Assembly: GCA_015680685.1 (NCBI GenBank)
Contig: MNCI01022355.1
Location: forward strand, 555,262 to 619,261
DNA: 64,000 nt
Reading direction: 5' to 3'
Source: Gnetum montanum
Taxonomy: Eukaryota > Streptophyta > Gnetopsida > Gnetales > Gnetaceae
Under the pieces are notes generated by a model. That model saw only the letters and a program-made list of their open reading frames with translations, ran no database searches and was not told the DNA's origin. Position 1 is the stretch's first letter. Each line of letters opens with the position of its first letter. Made by a program: the position numbers and the translations under genes. Below are positions 24,370 through 36,293 of the stretch, piece after piece.

Positions 24370-26136
24370 ATGTCTCCTTCTTTGTATGAAAGTTCTTCAC
24401 CACCTAGGTTTGAAATAGGAAACAATTGATGACATAGTACACATGATGTTGATTCGCTAGTCCCTCAACAATTTCAAGTGGTACATATTCATCTTGATGA
24501 GTATATACCAGAATTTACCTTTATCCTCCATCAAGATGAACAACTGCATTGGTAAGACTTAGAAGGTAACATAGTGTTACCTCTCAATCGTTCAGTCCCA
24601 AGCATGCTTCTTCATACTCTCACATGAATTGGCATGCAACACTTACACGCAGAATACATTGTGCAAGACCATGACTTGAGAGAATACCATCCCACAGAGG
24701 CACAACGTCAAAGGGACTTGCAACAAGAGAGACATCATAAGTCTTTGAAGGGTAAGTGGTCACAAGATGTCCCACATGTCTTAAGTAAAAATGAGGGTGG
24801 TGAACCTGCCTCAAGTAGTCGTTCACACAACAATGTTCTTCCCCTTGAATTTGGCCAAGGGGTTGTGTATCAAAACCTTCATTCCACTATTCATAACCCA
24901 AGTTCTAATACCCATGGGTACAAAGGGTCCAAAAAGGGGACATAGACACATGCTAAAGGTGGATATTTTGATCACAATCGTGATTGAGGTTGAGACCACC
25001 AAAGAGAAGGTAGTAGACATTGTCATGATGATGGTTCTCCTTCTTCTTCACCTTCATCATCTCCTTCACCTTCTTGTTTAGTATTCGGATGCAGTCATAA
25101 AGAAAAAGACCATGGGGATAAAGGTAGGCAAAGTGAAAGTCATAAATGAAATAGCTAGGAAAGGGGATGAGGGCACTCTAGAGAATCACAACATAGAAGA
25201 AGGGAGAGTAGGGAATAACGTAGGAATCATAGATGACATGGATGAGACAATCACGATGAACCCCTACTCGCTACTCAAAGTATGTTAGACATAATTAAGG
25301 TTGTTATAATTTCAATAAGGCATCAAAAAGATAGTAGGATCAAGAGATTAGATATGAACAACATCCCATAATTTGAAGGGGGATACAACGTTGATCCTTA
25401 GAATCGCTTACAAGCATTCCATGATGCGTGTGCCTTACAAAACATAGAGAATGAATGGCAAAAACTTAAGTTGTTCCCACAAACACTAGTTAAAGAAGTG
25501 GAAAGCTGGCACTAGTCCTTAGAATTGGAATCCATTTGTAGGTGTAGTACTATGTTAGAAATGTTCAATTGTAAGTACCAAACGTACTCCCGAATGTCTA
25601 ACTTGTGAAAGAAAATCCAAGGATGGAAACAAGGAGGACATGAACCCTTGGATGTTGCTTTGGGCTGATACTATGCACTGTTACATCATTGTCCTAGCCA
25701 TGGTTATTCACAAAGGGATTAACTGTGTCATCTCGTAAATGGGCTTAGGCATGAAACAAGAAGAACCCTTGGGACTTATGCCCAAGGAAGACTATCCGAG
25801 CTTAGGTTCCATCAAATTCAAAGACTATTGGAGCAAGTTGCTAAGGAAGAAGGTGAACTACGGAAGAGAGAAAGTGTGAAAGAGTATAATAGAGATCCTT
25901 CCCTCTGGAAGAGGGGAGTAAGATTTTGTGAGGATGAAGAAGAGTCACCACTCGAAGAGATGGTGAATAGGAAAACTTTTCCTATCGAAAAGTTGACATC
26001 AGAAGTATCGGCAAAGGTAGACCAAATGTGGGATTCCCTAGATAATATATTTCAAACTGTTCTTAAATTATTAGAGGAGTCTAGAGAGAAAGGTAGTGAA
26101 AAACAAAAAAAGAGAGAAACTAAACATGCCCATTAG
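24370..26136 (+). pseudogene. Gag of element A
   Basis: One frame from the ATG at 24370 runs about 590 codons without an indel, carrying about 19 stops. The N terminus is polar (His, Ser, Arg, Asp-rich). The capsid region begins near 25350 (LDMNNIP), with AFHDACALQNIE, WQKLKLFPQT and later KIQGWKQGGHEPLDVAL, the retrotransposon gag domain (PF03732-type). A Glu-rich helical segment (LLEQVAKEEGELRKRE, 25821 on) ends the frame at TAG 26134-26136. The same protein is seen at 62705-64000 (element G). Gag packages the element RNA in cytoplasmic particles. The continuation is in another frame after an A7 run at 26106-26112. Confidence 0.85.
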
Positions 26137-27397
26137 CAAGGGTAAGGGAAAAGTTTCCATCATTGATGAGGTTGTGGATTCAGGAACAAACAATGATAGT
26201 GGATGTGAGATATGTCAATATGACCATCCTAAGGGATGTTGCCCTATAATCTCACATCTGCAGGAGTCTGGGGTGTATGTAGTTAACCCATGATTAAACA
26301 AATGGTAAACACCCCGAAGGTTACCTTACCCCCAAGGTAACCCAAGGCAGTTCCACCAACCCTTAATGTATTATCCAAGTGGAAATCCACCACAACTGAT
26401 TGAGAAATATCAATAGTGGCAGCACCCACAATCATAGGGAATGCCACCACCAAGGCAACAATATCCTTATTGGCAACCTGACCCGTATGGATATTACGTG
26501 TAGTAGCCAGTCTCTCCATGTGACTCTACTGGTCACGTTACTCCTCAACCTCACTACCAAGCCCATGAGTATTATAGGACTCCTTCTCCTAGGGGTAATG
26601 TTCAATAAACATATCATTCTTCTCATCCAGCTCCACCTCTTCCACCAATAGCTCCACTACCACATGCTCTCGCGATGCGAGGTGAACTGCCTACCCAACC
26701 ACAACAACGTAATGCCACAGGGGCTGTTAGCTCTCAACCTACTGTTGGTTCCAACAACCGTGTGAAGAAAAGACCTTTCTTTAGAACTAATAGTCCAACC
26801 AAGCCCTTGCAATCACAAGCATCTGATTCCTTAGATGCCTCAGTATCAATAAAAACTTTGGAGCCTCCTTCAGCCCAACTACCACACTCAACACATACAG
26901 TCATGCTAACACATGCTATCATCGATTAGATAAAAGCTGGCCATCTTCCTAGGAAATTCTCTAATCCTAGGAGTCCTATGATATATCTAAAAATTACTGG
27001 AAATGAGCCATGCAAAGCTCTTTTGGATTCAAGTTTTGGTATCAATTTAATCTCTTAAGAAATGTAAAAGGCCTGGAACCTGCCTCCATTGAAAAAGAGC
27101 AACATCCACCTAGAGTTGGCCAACTAGTTCATCACTTTTCCATTGGGACTAGTGGAGAACATTGTTACCACTATTTGTGGGTGGTCATACCCAGCTGACT
27201 TCCTAGTGATTTAGGTGAACAAAGGTAAGGGGGACTTCTCAATCATAATGGGAAGAGGATGGCTAAGCACCATCGATGCATGCCTAGGAATTCATGATAT
27301 TTTCCTAGAAATATCAAAGAAAAATACATTTAGAAAGATTGAGAAGAAGAAAGTTCCATGCGTCGCATATAGTGACATTGGGTGTAATTACATGTAG
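26137..27397 (+). pseudogene. Gag C terminus with Cys-His motif and aspartic protease of element A
   Basis: Frame 2, linked to the gag frame by a one-base shift near 26110. CEICQYDHPKGCC at 26204-26242 is a short Cys/His cluster, possibly a degenerate zinc knuckle. A Pro/Gln/Tyr-rich tract follows (26300-26760). Protease lies around 26980-27330: CKALLDSSFGINLIS carries the active-site Asp at 27026-27028, with the usual DSG or DTG now DSS, and MGRGWLSTIDACLG is the second conserved strand. This protease releases gag and pol proteins. The frame ends at 27397 with stops scattered before it. Confidence 0.8.
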
Positions 27398-27399
27398 AG

Positions 27400-30300
27400 G
27401 TCATGGTTTGTGCAAATTTTAGCACTGCCTGCATGCAATCAGTGTGCACAAGTAATCAACATACAAAGATGCCTGTATGAAGTAGCCACATGACAGGAAG
27501 ACACCCAGTGGTTGATAGCTAATCAAGAAAGTAGTTTAATTGTATGCATGGAACCAACTAAGGGGTTGACTTGCACTTACATTGATAGCAGAGACACATT
27601 AGATCAAGTCCACTACCAACTTCCAAGTCTTAGCCTTGAAAATATCAACTAGGGGAAGTTGGAAATCCTTGAGAAATTTAAGCAGGAGCCCCTCAAGTTG
27701 AAACCATTGCCCACTAGTATGGAATACACATTCTTAAAAATGGAAAAATGGTAATTATTAATGCAAAGCTTTCTCCACAAAAAAAAGAGAGACTGCTGAA
27801 CATGATAAATAAATGGTTGAAAGCCTTTGCTTGGTCATATCCTAAATTAACTAGAATAGACCCTAGGATATGCTAGCACAAAATTCACACCGGCCCCTCC
27901 ATGAAGCCTTGAAGACAACCATAGAGGCAATTGAACCCAAAGCTGAAGCAAGTAGTTAAGAAAGAAATTGAACAAATTCTCAAGGCTGGGTTCATATACC
28001 CCATTACTGATAGCAAATGGATTAGCCCCTTAGTTATTGTGCCTAAAAAGGGAGGTAAATGGAGGGTGTGAATAGATTTCAAGCTACTAAATATGAAAAC
28101 ATTCAAAGATCACTTTCCATTGCCATTTGTCGACCAAGTCTTAGACACCATTGTAGGGCATCGCTATTACAGTTTTCTAGATGGATATAGCAGATATAAC
28201 CAAATATAAATAGCCACGGAAGATCAAGCCAAGACTACATTCACTAGTCCTTGGGGAACATTTGCATACAAACAGATGCCGTTTGGCTTGTGCAATGCCC
28301 CTGCAACATTTCAACGACTAGTTCTAAGCATATTCCAATAGCAGATAGGGAATGGCGTGGAGGTCTTTATGGATGACTTATCCACTTATGGATCAAACTT
28401 TGATCAAGCCTTGGACTGGTTAGAGTAAGTGCTAAAAAGATGTGTAGAAAAAAATTTGAGGCTCAACTGGTAGAAAAGCCATTTGATGGTTCAAGAAGGC
28501 ATAATACTAGGGGAAAAAATCTCACACACAGGGATAGAGGTAGACCTTGAGAAAATTAAAGTTATCCAAGGAATTACCCATCAACTCAAAATTGTCTAAG
28601 ATATCTAGTCATTCCTTAGACACATTGGCTACTATAGGAGATTTATTAAGAACTTTTCAAAGGTTGCCAAACCATTGGTGGAATTAACGAAAAAGGACAT
28701 ACCTTTCGAATGGACCAGGGAATGTGAATTAGCTTTCCAAACTATGAAATAGAAGCTAGTAAAAAAACCTATTCTATAAGCTCCTGACTGGTCCAAACCA
28801 TTCCATATCTTGACAGATGTGTCCAACTATGCCTTAGGAGCTATACTTACATAGTTAGATGACCAGAAGCATCCTTATTACATCCATTGTGCAGGTAGAA
28901 GTATTGCTAGTGCAAAACTTAACTACACTACGACAGAGAAAGAATTAATGGCTATAGGGTTTACACTAGAAAATTTTAGACACTATGTATTGGGATATAA
29001 AGTATATATACATATAAATCAAAGTGCAATCCAGTTACTCATGAATAAGCCAATGATAAGCCCTTGTATCATATGATGGCTTGTAATCTTACAAGAGTTT
29101 GATTTAACAATGATTGATTGCAAAGGAACTGAGAATGTAGTTGCTAATCATTTATGTTGGTTGCGATGGGACAACAAAGAGGATGAATATCCAATTTTTG
29201 ATCATTTCCCGGATGAATTCCTCTTTGCTGGTGTAGTGAATAATTAATCACCCACAGAGACAAACTGGTACAATAGCATTCTTACCTATCTCGTCACCCA
29301 AGAAATACCACAAGAGTTAAACCTTAAGAAGAAACAATAGTTTCTTCATTGAGCCAAGTACTTTATGGAGATCAATGGGAAACTTTACAAAGTGTGTCCA
29401 AATGTCTTAGTTTGGTGGTGTGTTCCTGATATATATCAACTACAAGTTCTCCAAGATGCTCATGAGGGTCCTTGTGGGGATCATTACATTGGGAGATGAA
29501 TAGCCATCAAGATCTTTCTTGCAGGATATTATTGGCCTACATTGTTTTGGGATGCCCATCAATTCATCCAATCTTGTGAGCACTGTCAACATGATAGGGA
29601 AATGACTACTAGAATGAAGGGTCTGCAACAATGGATGCAACCATTAGAACCCTTCAAAATTTGGGGAATTGACTTTATGGGGCCCATTACAGCAATGTCT
29701 AGTGGAAAAGCTTATATCGTAGTTTCTGTAGACTACCTAACAAAATGGGCCAAAGCAACTACTGTTAAAGATTGTACATCATCTATAGTTGCATAATTTT
29801 TTCAACAAAAAATCATGAACAGGTTTGGTGTGCTGCATGCACTTATTTTAGAAAATGGTACACACTTCACAGGTGAAACTTTTCAAAAATTAATGCAATG
29901 CTTAGGGGTTGAGTAGAAATTGACTCTACCATGCCACCCCTAAGTGAACGGTCAAGCAGAGGTCACCAATAGGGAGATTACAAATATATTAACAAGAACT
30001 ATTAGCAAGTATAGGAGAGATAGGAGCACTAAAATGAATGATGTTCTTTGGGCATACCGCTCCACATGGAAACTCCCTACATGCTAATTTCCCTACGAGT
30101 TAGTGTATGGGAAGCTTTTGATACTTCCTATCCAAATTGAGATCTGTACACTATCCACAGCATGTGACCTCAATCTTGACCTTGATCTAGCACAAAAACA
30201 ATGGTTAGTAACCCTTAACATACTAGATGAAAACTGACTAGCTTCACTATCATCTAATGAATTGCGCAAGGCATTCAATAAACAACATCATGACCTAAGA

Positions 30301-30620
30301 ATTAGGAAAGTTAAATATCAACAAGGAGATAAGGTTCTCTACTTGAATCCCAAACATGTGCCACAACATAATAAATTTCAAACACTGTGGGAAGGACCTT
30401 ATATTATTTATGAAACTTTTCCTTGAGGGGCCATGAAAATATACAAACTTGAGAGCCCATACAAGAAACTGTTGGTCAACATGCAACAAACCAAACCTTT
30501 CCATGAGCTTAGGACAACCAGTACACATGCTACCTCTACTAGTGGACACCCCTGCTCACTATTTCAGATCTCCTCCTTCCAACTTAGTCATTGGGGAGAT
30601 GGCCACCTATGCTAACCATT
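27400..30620 (+). pseudogene. RT, RNase H and integrase of element A
   Basis: After a shift near 27750 a single frame continues to about 30620 with no indel but more than 20 stops. RT: LKAGFIYPITDSKWISP, FLDGYSRYNQI, MPFGLCNAPATFQR, and the catalytic VFMDD at 28366-28377. RNase H: FHILTDVSNYALGAIL (about 28804) keeps the first Asp, TEKELMAI the Glu, while INQSAI has Asn for the usual Asp. Integrase: zinc finger with His at 29461, a second His near 29480, and CEHC at 29574; core with IDFMGPI (first Asp), ENGTHFTG (the usual DNG has become ENG) and GQAEVTN (Glu kept); C-terminal LRIRKVKYQQGDKVLY near 30300. Order RT-RNase H-integrase defines Ty3/gypsy. Two catalytic replacements plus the stops mean it is dead. 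Confidence 0.9.
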
Positions 30621-32498
30621 CTAAGGCCTCAATTATTTTTGAATTTTTGTTTTACACATTTTTTTTACACATTTTTTCAACTTTTCTTATTTTTTTTACA
30701 CCATCATTCATATTTTTACTATTTCTTTGTTTTCTTGATTTACTTTTATTTGTCATCCAATAAGTGCTCATGATGGTGGATTGAATTATATACTATTGAT
30801 TGTTAATGTTTGGTTTTTACCTTTGAATTATGATGATTATATTAAGGTATGGTTCTTTTGGTAAAATAGGTAATGAGTCCACATCGTCCACTCATCCATA
30901 CAACTCTATGGTATCCTTTGGCTTGGAACTATACAATCCCCTTTTTCTAAGTAAACTTGTTAATAAATTGGTGGCTTGGCATTTTTCAAATCAAGGAAAG
31001 ACTCAAAGGATGAAAAAGGTGTGACTTCAAGAGGATTCAATGCATTTGTGTTGGCCATTCTCTTGGGTGCTTGGATGCTTTTCTTGGGTTTTCCGCCATT
31101 CTGACATTGTTCAACTATCAGGAAGTTGAGTGAATAAAAATAAGTCTTTGCATGGTGTGGTTCTCATGCAAAAGAAAAAAAAAGAAAAAAGTGAAAATTC
31201 AAAGCACACCCCTTAGACATAATAAAGCAATATGGGCTACAAGCACTGGTTATGGCATTGGAAAGAAATGTTACCCATGCCTGAAGGTTTCCTCTAACTG
31301 AGGCCCTTTCTTGGTTCTTGCTTCACCATATCGTTCTTCTTAGGATGGTGGTCACTCTTTGTGGAGGCATTCTTATTACTTCAAGAGTATGGATTGGTCA
31401 AGTGTATTGATGCGGGGTCACTAAATGTGGTTGGTTTGAGTTTGGATTTGGAATGAGTTCTACTCAGTCACATTAACCATAGAATACACAAGGGACTTTA
31501 CACAACCTTGTTGTTGAGATTCCATTTCATTCTCTCCTCTCCATCTTTCTTTCCATTTTCCACCTCATTTCTAATTTTATCATTAGTTTTTCTTTGGGTT
31601 GATGCATTGTTTTTATTTGGTGAATTCTTATGGGTAAGTTTTTAACTCTTGCTTCCAAATGACATTCCTAGAGCCTATGAAGTCTTTGGTTTGTGGGTTT
31701 GTCAGGGCATAAAGGGCATGGGCCTGCTTTGGGGAGGACGCATTGGCATTCCTTTTTGGTGCAATTGTTAACTTCTTTTCCTTAAACATTTCTTGCAATC
31801 AATAATTTTTTTGTTTCATCCCCAGCCATGGCATCCATTTTATTGGTGTTTCCATTGTTATTTTTTCCATCTTTCTTGTTCCTCATATTTTTCCATCTTA
31901 TAGCTACCAGAGGTTTGCTCTTAGTCATGGGGGCCTAATTTTTTCCATTCTACTATTTGCCTAACCCCTACACCTTGGGTAGTCACCAGTGATAAATCTT
32001 TGAACCATTTTCTGCCATAACCACAACTTAGCCAATGTGCTTCATATCGAGGCAAGGTATCAACTGCATTGTGGTTTATTTATTCTTGCTCATTTGTGAC
32101 TGTGTTGTATGTGTAGATGGCGATCATACAAACAATGGACTGGGCTTGGAGGAAGCACTTAGGATGGATAAGAACTAGAGCATTTATGAAAAAAGCAAGT
32201 TTGGTGTTGTGGCTATAGATAAATAATGGAAGGCATAATCTCAGCATTGGTGGCAACACGCTTCATCTTCTCTCTCTCTCTCTTGCTCTTCAAGCTGCAA
32301 AATAAAGGCTTGGATGTCATTTATGTACGAGTGTTCACCACAATGGTCATGAATACTAATGTTGTAATATGCTTATTGATCCATTCACTGGGCATGTTGA
32401 GTTTGTCATCCCATTCGACCGTCAGTTGTCAATTAGTCAATAATCCCATACCTTCCCAATATTTTGTAAGAAAATCAAGAACGAGTTTTCATTTAGTT
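30621..32498 (+). mobile_element. 3' untranslated segment of element A
   Basis: Non-coding 1.9 kb with T-rich runs (30655-30740) and a (CT)n run near 32270. Parts are shared, inverted, with 15.5-16.6, 37.2-37.9 and 39.8-40.5 kb. The end (32470-32498) has the conserved block AACGAGTTTTCATTTAGTTG. Confidence 0.65.
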
Positions 32499-32507
32499 GT
32501 GGGGGTA
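32499..32507 (+). promoter_or_regulatory. Polypurine tract of element A
   Basis: GTGGGGGTA directly before the 3' LTR; relatives have TGGTGGTA, AGGAGTA or GCGGGTA in the same place. Confidence 0.7.
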
Positions 32508-33327
32508 TGATGAACCGTGATATCAAGGCCATGATATCACATCAATGATATCAAAGCCTACCATGCAATGTTGGATACCTGATATTGAGACCTGTCTCCT
32601 TACGTATAAATAAGAGGCAGGCGCTCTTGGTTTTGGAATAGTTAGTTATACCCTTAGTTGAGCTATTGCCTTTTCTCCCTCCCAGAGTTAGAATTATTTT
32701 TGTGTGCCCACAGTAGGAGTCATAAAGTGAACAGATCTTTATTCGAGCATTGTGTACCTGAGCACACCTTGTGTACGGAAATAAAGACAAACTTTATGAT
32801 AAATCTTGTAGCATCCAAAATAGATTAATTAGTGTTAATTGATGTTATTAAATGTTTTTCTAGTTAATTAATGTCTTCTCTCACCTTGCACTTTATTAAG
32901 TAAATACACCCAGTATGACCACTTTGAGCATGTGTTTAACGCTTAGTAACCCAGTAACAATTAGCGTTTGGTAATCCCAGCAGTGTTGCACTAGTTCAAG
33001 ATATGTATGGCAAGTGGGAATGGATGCTGGTGTCAGGATTAGTTAGAACTTAGTTAATGAGTAGTTAAGTTAAATTAGTCACTTAGTTATCTCTATCCTC
33101 CTTTATTAGCATAGGACATAAAAACATAAAAGATATAAAAATCATATGCCTCAAGCTTACTTAACCATACAATCGTGACATACAAGTAAGTTTGGGAAGA
33201 CAACGATTAATTAACTTGTCCTTGTTCAATCAAGGTGCATAGGAACTTAGTCCTTGGAATTCAACTGGATCATGCATGTACACTTGTATTCATATGGTTG
33301 AGCGTATGGATACCTTGCCGCTCATTA
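32508..33327 (+). repeat. 3' LTR of element A
   Basis: 820 bp, aligned with the 5' LTR along its length; about 14 bp longer because of an extra GATATC-containing unit near 32540. TATA-like GTATAAAT at 32604-32611. Confidence 0.9.
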
Positions 33328-33332
33328 GTATC
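33328..33332. repeat. Target-site duplication, right (element A)
   Basis: GTATC, identical to 23427-23431. Confidence 0.85.
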
Positions 33333-33645
33333 CATAAGAACTTGGTTGCCAATATGGGTATTGCTATCGTATTGGTGGCATCTTCCATGATTGTGGTTGT
33401 TTTCGCTATTGATGATACTGCTCTTGTGGTTGTGAATAAGTTCCACTAGGTAAATAGGCTAGTTCCACTAGGATATATTTTTACCTAGTTTTCCTTGTCA
33501 TTTTTCTCTTGTGGCTACCATGTTATGAGTGTGACTCTTACTTAAGTGTGTGTTATGAATTTTGTTTTTAGGATATGAATATTGACATTAGAGTTCTTGG
33601 TATAGTGAACTGTTTGAAATCAATTACTTAGCATACATTGACACA
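33333..33645 (-). pseudogene. 5' internal stretch and gag tail of element B
   Basis: Minus-strand reading gives a His/Asn/Gln/Tyr-rich piece (33430-33333) that continues across element A into 23431, matching the Pro/Gln/Tyr-rich gag tail of element A. The distance from the primer site is only about 200 bp, so the gag N terminus and capsid are deleted. Confidence 0.6.
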
Positions 33646-33664
33646 TCCCTAGTAATGGTGCCAA
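33646..33664 (-). promoter_or_regulatory. Primer binding site, tRNA-Asp type (element B)
   Basis: Minus strand TTGGCACCATTACTAGGGA, a transition-decayed copy of the tRNA-Asp complement, immediately inside the 5' LTR. Confidence 0.8.
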
Positions 33665-34545
33665 TGATGAGTAGTGGAGTATCCCAACACTCTACCATAC
33701 AAGTCATGAGTTCCAACATGCAACCAAATCATAATCCACAAATGGGAAATGTTATTATGCTCCTAATTGAGTTTAAGTTCATGTTCACTATCTTTCCACC
33801 TTGAGCTAGTGAAGTTCTAGTGTATGGATTAGCTTTTAGTGAGGCATATGATTACTGATATTGTTTTGGCTATTAGTGCTCCTAATTGTAGACATGGTGA
33901 AAATGAATATTAATTTCTAAGTCTTACTAACAATGAGAATGTAAACCTATTCTATCCTAGAGCGATGAACATCTGTTCCTAGTTTGCTATTCATGTCTTG
34001 GACTTGTGTAGCTATCAATGGGATTACCAAGTGGAATTGCTATAGGTGAACTAAGCAATGCCACTAGTGGCTTATTAGATAGTTATACTTAACGCTCGAA
34101 ACTAGTCATATCCATATTGCTTTCACTAATTAAGCACGTAATGTGAAGTACTTGGAAAAGTAGAGTATTAACTAAGAAAATAAGAAAATTACTCTAAGTA
34201 AACATAAAGAAAACTAAGTGATTTTGCAATGATGAAAAATAGCTTTGATCTTTATTGCCATGCATAAACTTTTTCCAAGTATAATTTACTTGAATAAAGA
34301 CTTCAATCAACTATCTAACTTCACACTATGGACATTCACTCTCTACTACAACTATGAAATGAAATTGCAAGAGTTTGGGTAAGGTGTGGAATCAAAAGTT
34401 GTTGGATTTTTTGTGCAAGTGTCATATTTATAGGGATGCATACATCTTGAGACATCATATCAATGATGATATAACATGAGTGATGACATCATATCAATGA
34501 CATTGTTACTATGATGTTGTATTATGACAAAAGTTGACTTCATCA
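33665..34545 (-). repeat. 5' LTR of element B
   Basis: 881 bp. Low edge TGATGAGTAGTGG, high edge CTTCATCA followed by the duplication CATCA. TATA box on the minus strand (CCTATAAATATGAC, about 34434-34421). Upstream of it a word of about 15 bp, ACATCATATCAATGA, occurs twice (34450-34510). Confidence 0.85.
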
Positions 34546-34659
34546 CATCACATTGAATTAAATATAACATAAGAGTATCATCATAATTATTATTATTGTC
34601 TTTCTTTAATTGGATACTCTAGAGTAGGTCTGATACTTATTAAAAAGCTTAAGCATCAT

Positions 34660-35230
34660 GCTTCTACCTCCTTGATTTGTATCATGCTTTTAGTCACCAA
34701 CAAAGGTTCATCATCATTAGACATATCATGTTTATAATATCAATCTCTTTTTTTCCAAGTGTGATGATCTCGTTTATTCTTACTTTAGTATCTTGTATCT
34801 TGTCTTTGATCCCTATATCTATCTCCATTTCAACTTCTTAGTGGAGCTCTATTCCCATACCTATGTTCACCTTCACTAGAAATAAATGGTAAAGATGAAA
34901 AGGAAGATGATGAACTACAATATCTACCATGGCCCCTATATCTCCTCCTATGATCCCTTGGTTCATCTCCTTTAGGTTTTCTAAAGGTCCTAGGCCTTAA
35001 GGCCCTTCTCATTTTAGGACTTGTTCCATCTCTTCTAGGATTTTCTATGATAGCTAAACATAGTCTATGAATGTAAGGATCTCAATGGGCATATGAGACC
35101 TTGCTTATAGTGGTTCATTTCAATTCTCTTTAATATAGATTTCATTATTACTCCTACCAGTTTTCTCATTGTGTGATGGACAATCAATCATATATGAAGA
35201 AGACAACTTCAATTAATAATATGTGTAACT
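34660..35230 (-). pseudogene. Gag N terminus of a gypsy element (element C)
   Basis: Minus-strand frame with RRALRPRTFRKPKGDEPRDH, a Ser run and later DDEPLLVTKSMIQIKEVE. The same order (RRASRPRTSSKSK, Ser run, DEDEPLLATMSMIQVTEVV) occurs in element G at 62900-63255, and DEPLLATQSM in element A near 25270. Homology stops near 34660, about 110 bp before the end of element B's target site, so this gag is truncated there. Arg/Ser-rich N termini are typical of this family. Confidence 0.75.
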
Positions 35231-35324
35231 TAAAATATTAATATTTCTTAAAAGATAAATAGTTACTACATTTACAATGATCATTTATAATATAACTAAT
35301 CTAGATCACTAGCACAATCCATGG

Positions 35325-36293
35325 TGATGAGCAGTGGGTGACCCTACATCCAACTATACAAAGCATTTACATACAATCTGATTGAATTTTGTGGATGGGA
35401 CTAATGTGGTATCTAGATTGTTAAGCATTGATTGCATGTCACTACCTTCCTACTTAAACTAGTGGTAGCTTTGTCTCATATGATTTAGTCTAAACCGATG
35501 CATATGATTATGATGTTATAATATGAAAATTAATTATTTAATACAACTAATAATAAGAAGATAAATCCTAAACTATCATAAGGATGATGAGTATTTGTTC
35601 CCAGCTTGCCATACACATTTTGAACTTACGTATCTACTACTAGGATTACCAAATGAATACTTGTTGACACTCAAAAGTTACGCTCATTTTGCCAATTGAT
35701 TAATGTGCATGAAAATGTAAATATTAACTAAATATATCAAGATTAATTGCATTAAAATTAAATCTATTCTAAGTCAAAGTGCTACAATGAACATGAATCA
35801 ATCTTGATCTTATTGTCATTCATAAATGTGTCTAGGTATAATTCCACTTGAATAAGACTCTATACAACTAACTCAAATCCACATTGTGGGCACTCATTGA
35901 CTATTTGCTAAGATCACAGGAGAAAACTACAAGAGTCTAGCTATACTACTAATTGAATGGTTCGAAACACATGGTAGGTTCTTGCATATTTATAGGAAAA
36001 TATAGACATTGCATTGATAGGGATGCATTAATGCATTTGGATGTGTCAACAAGGATGCATTGATGAAACTAAGTTATAGAATATGCGATACAACATATAC
36101 AATATACTATATGTAATATAGAATCTATTATGTAGTAGCCAAATAAGACTCACTAATAGGGATGCTACAATGTAGATGTGATGTAGCATCTATGATATAA
36201 CATCTACAATATCATAGTTGACTGATACACTTGACAAAATGATTCTTCATCATGTTCCACCAACTCAACTACTTAACATATTAAGTCTCATCA
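35325..36293 (-). repeat. LTR C, with gypsy internal sequence on both sides
   Basis: 969 bp, minus orientation, edges TGATGAGCAGTGG and ...AGTCTCATCA. TATA box CCTATAAATATGC on the minus strand (35995-35983) and an upstream array of GATGCATT/ATGCAT words (36010-36060). Strong similarity to the LTR of element G (61256-62572). On the downstream side is a damaged primer site and gag (35324-34660); on the upstream side is the conserved pre-LTR block (36294-36325) and 3' untranslated sequence. A single LTR serving as 3' end of one copy and 5' end of the next implies a tandem arrangement. Confidence 0.75.

Larger units (their letters stand above)
23432..33327 (+). mobile_element. Complete Ty3/gypsy LTR retrotransposon (element A), Athila-like by RT and primer site
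   Basis: About 9.9 kb, structurally complete: 5' LTR 23432-24237, primer binding site 24239, gag, protease, RT, RNase H, integrase, a 1.9 kb untranslated segment, polypurine tract, 3' LTR 32508-33327. Five-base target duplication GTATC sits on both sides (23427-23431, 33328-33332). It inserted into element B. In a hand alignment of about 240 LTR bases I counted about 30 differences, mostly transitions, so the insertion is old. RT motifs (PFGLCNAPATFQR, VFMDD) and the tRNA-Asp primer site fit the Athila side of the family. Stop codons throughout gag and pol make it non-autonomous now. Confidence 0.9.
21485..34545 (-). mobile_element. Ty3/gypsy element B: internally deleted, interrupted by element A
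   Basis: Minus-strand element. 5' LTR at 33665-34545, tRNA-Asp-type primer binding site at 33646-33664, a short gag C-terminal stretch, then element A inserted at 23432-33327, then gag end, protease and the start of RT (23431-21769), fused to a truncated 3' LTR (21485-21768). The flanks carry the same five bases: CATCA at 21480-21484 and 34546-34550. The gag capsid region, most of RT, RNase H, integrase and the start of the 3' LTR are missing, so two deletions are needed. It could only have moved with help from intact relatives, if the deletions preceded insertion. Confidence 0.85.

Noticed and set aside
27885-28106. 73-codon minus-strand frame, similar to one at 21805-22032
   Set aside because: Both lie opposite the RT fingers region; their similarity comes from the coding strand.
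30449-30773. Plus-strand frames of 60-104 codons with Phe/Leu-rich ends
   Set aside because: Out of frame with integrase and made of T-rich untranslated sequence after it.
32269-32284. (CT)n run
   Set aside because: A short simple repeat with no further structure.
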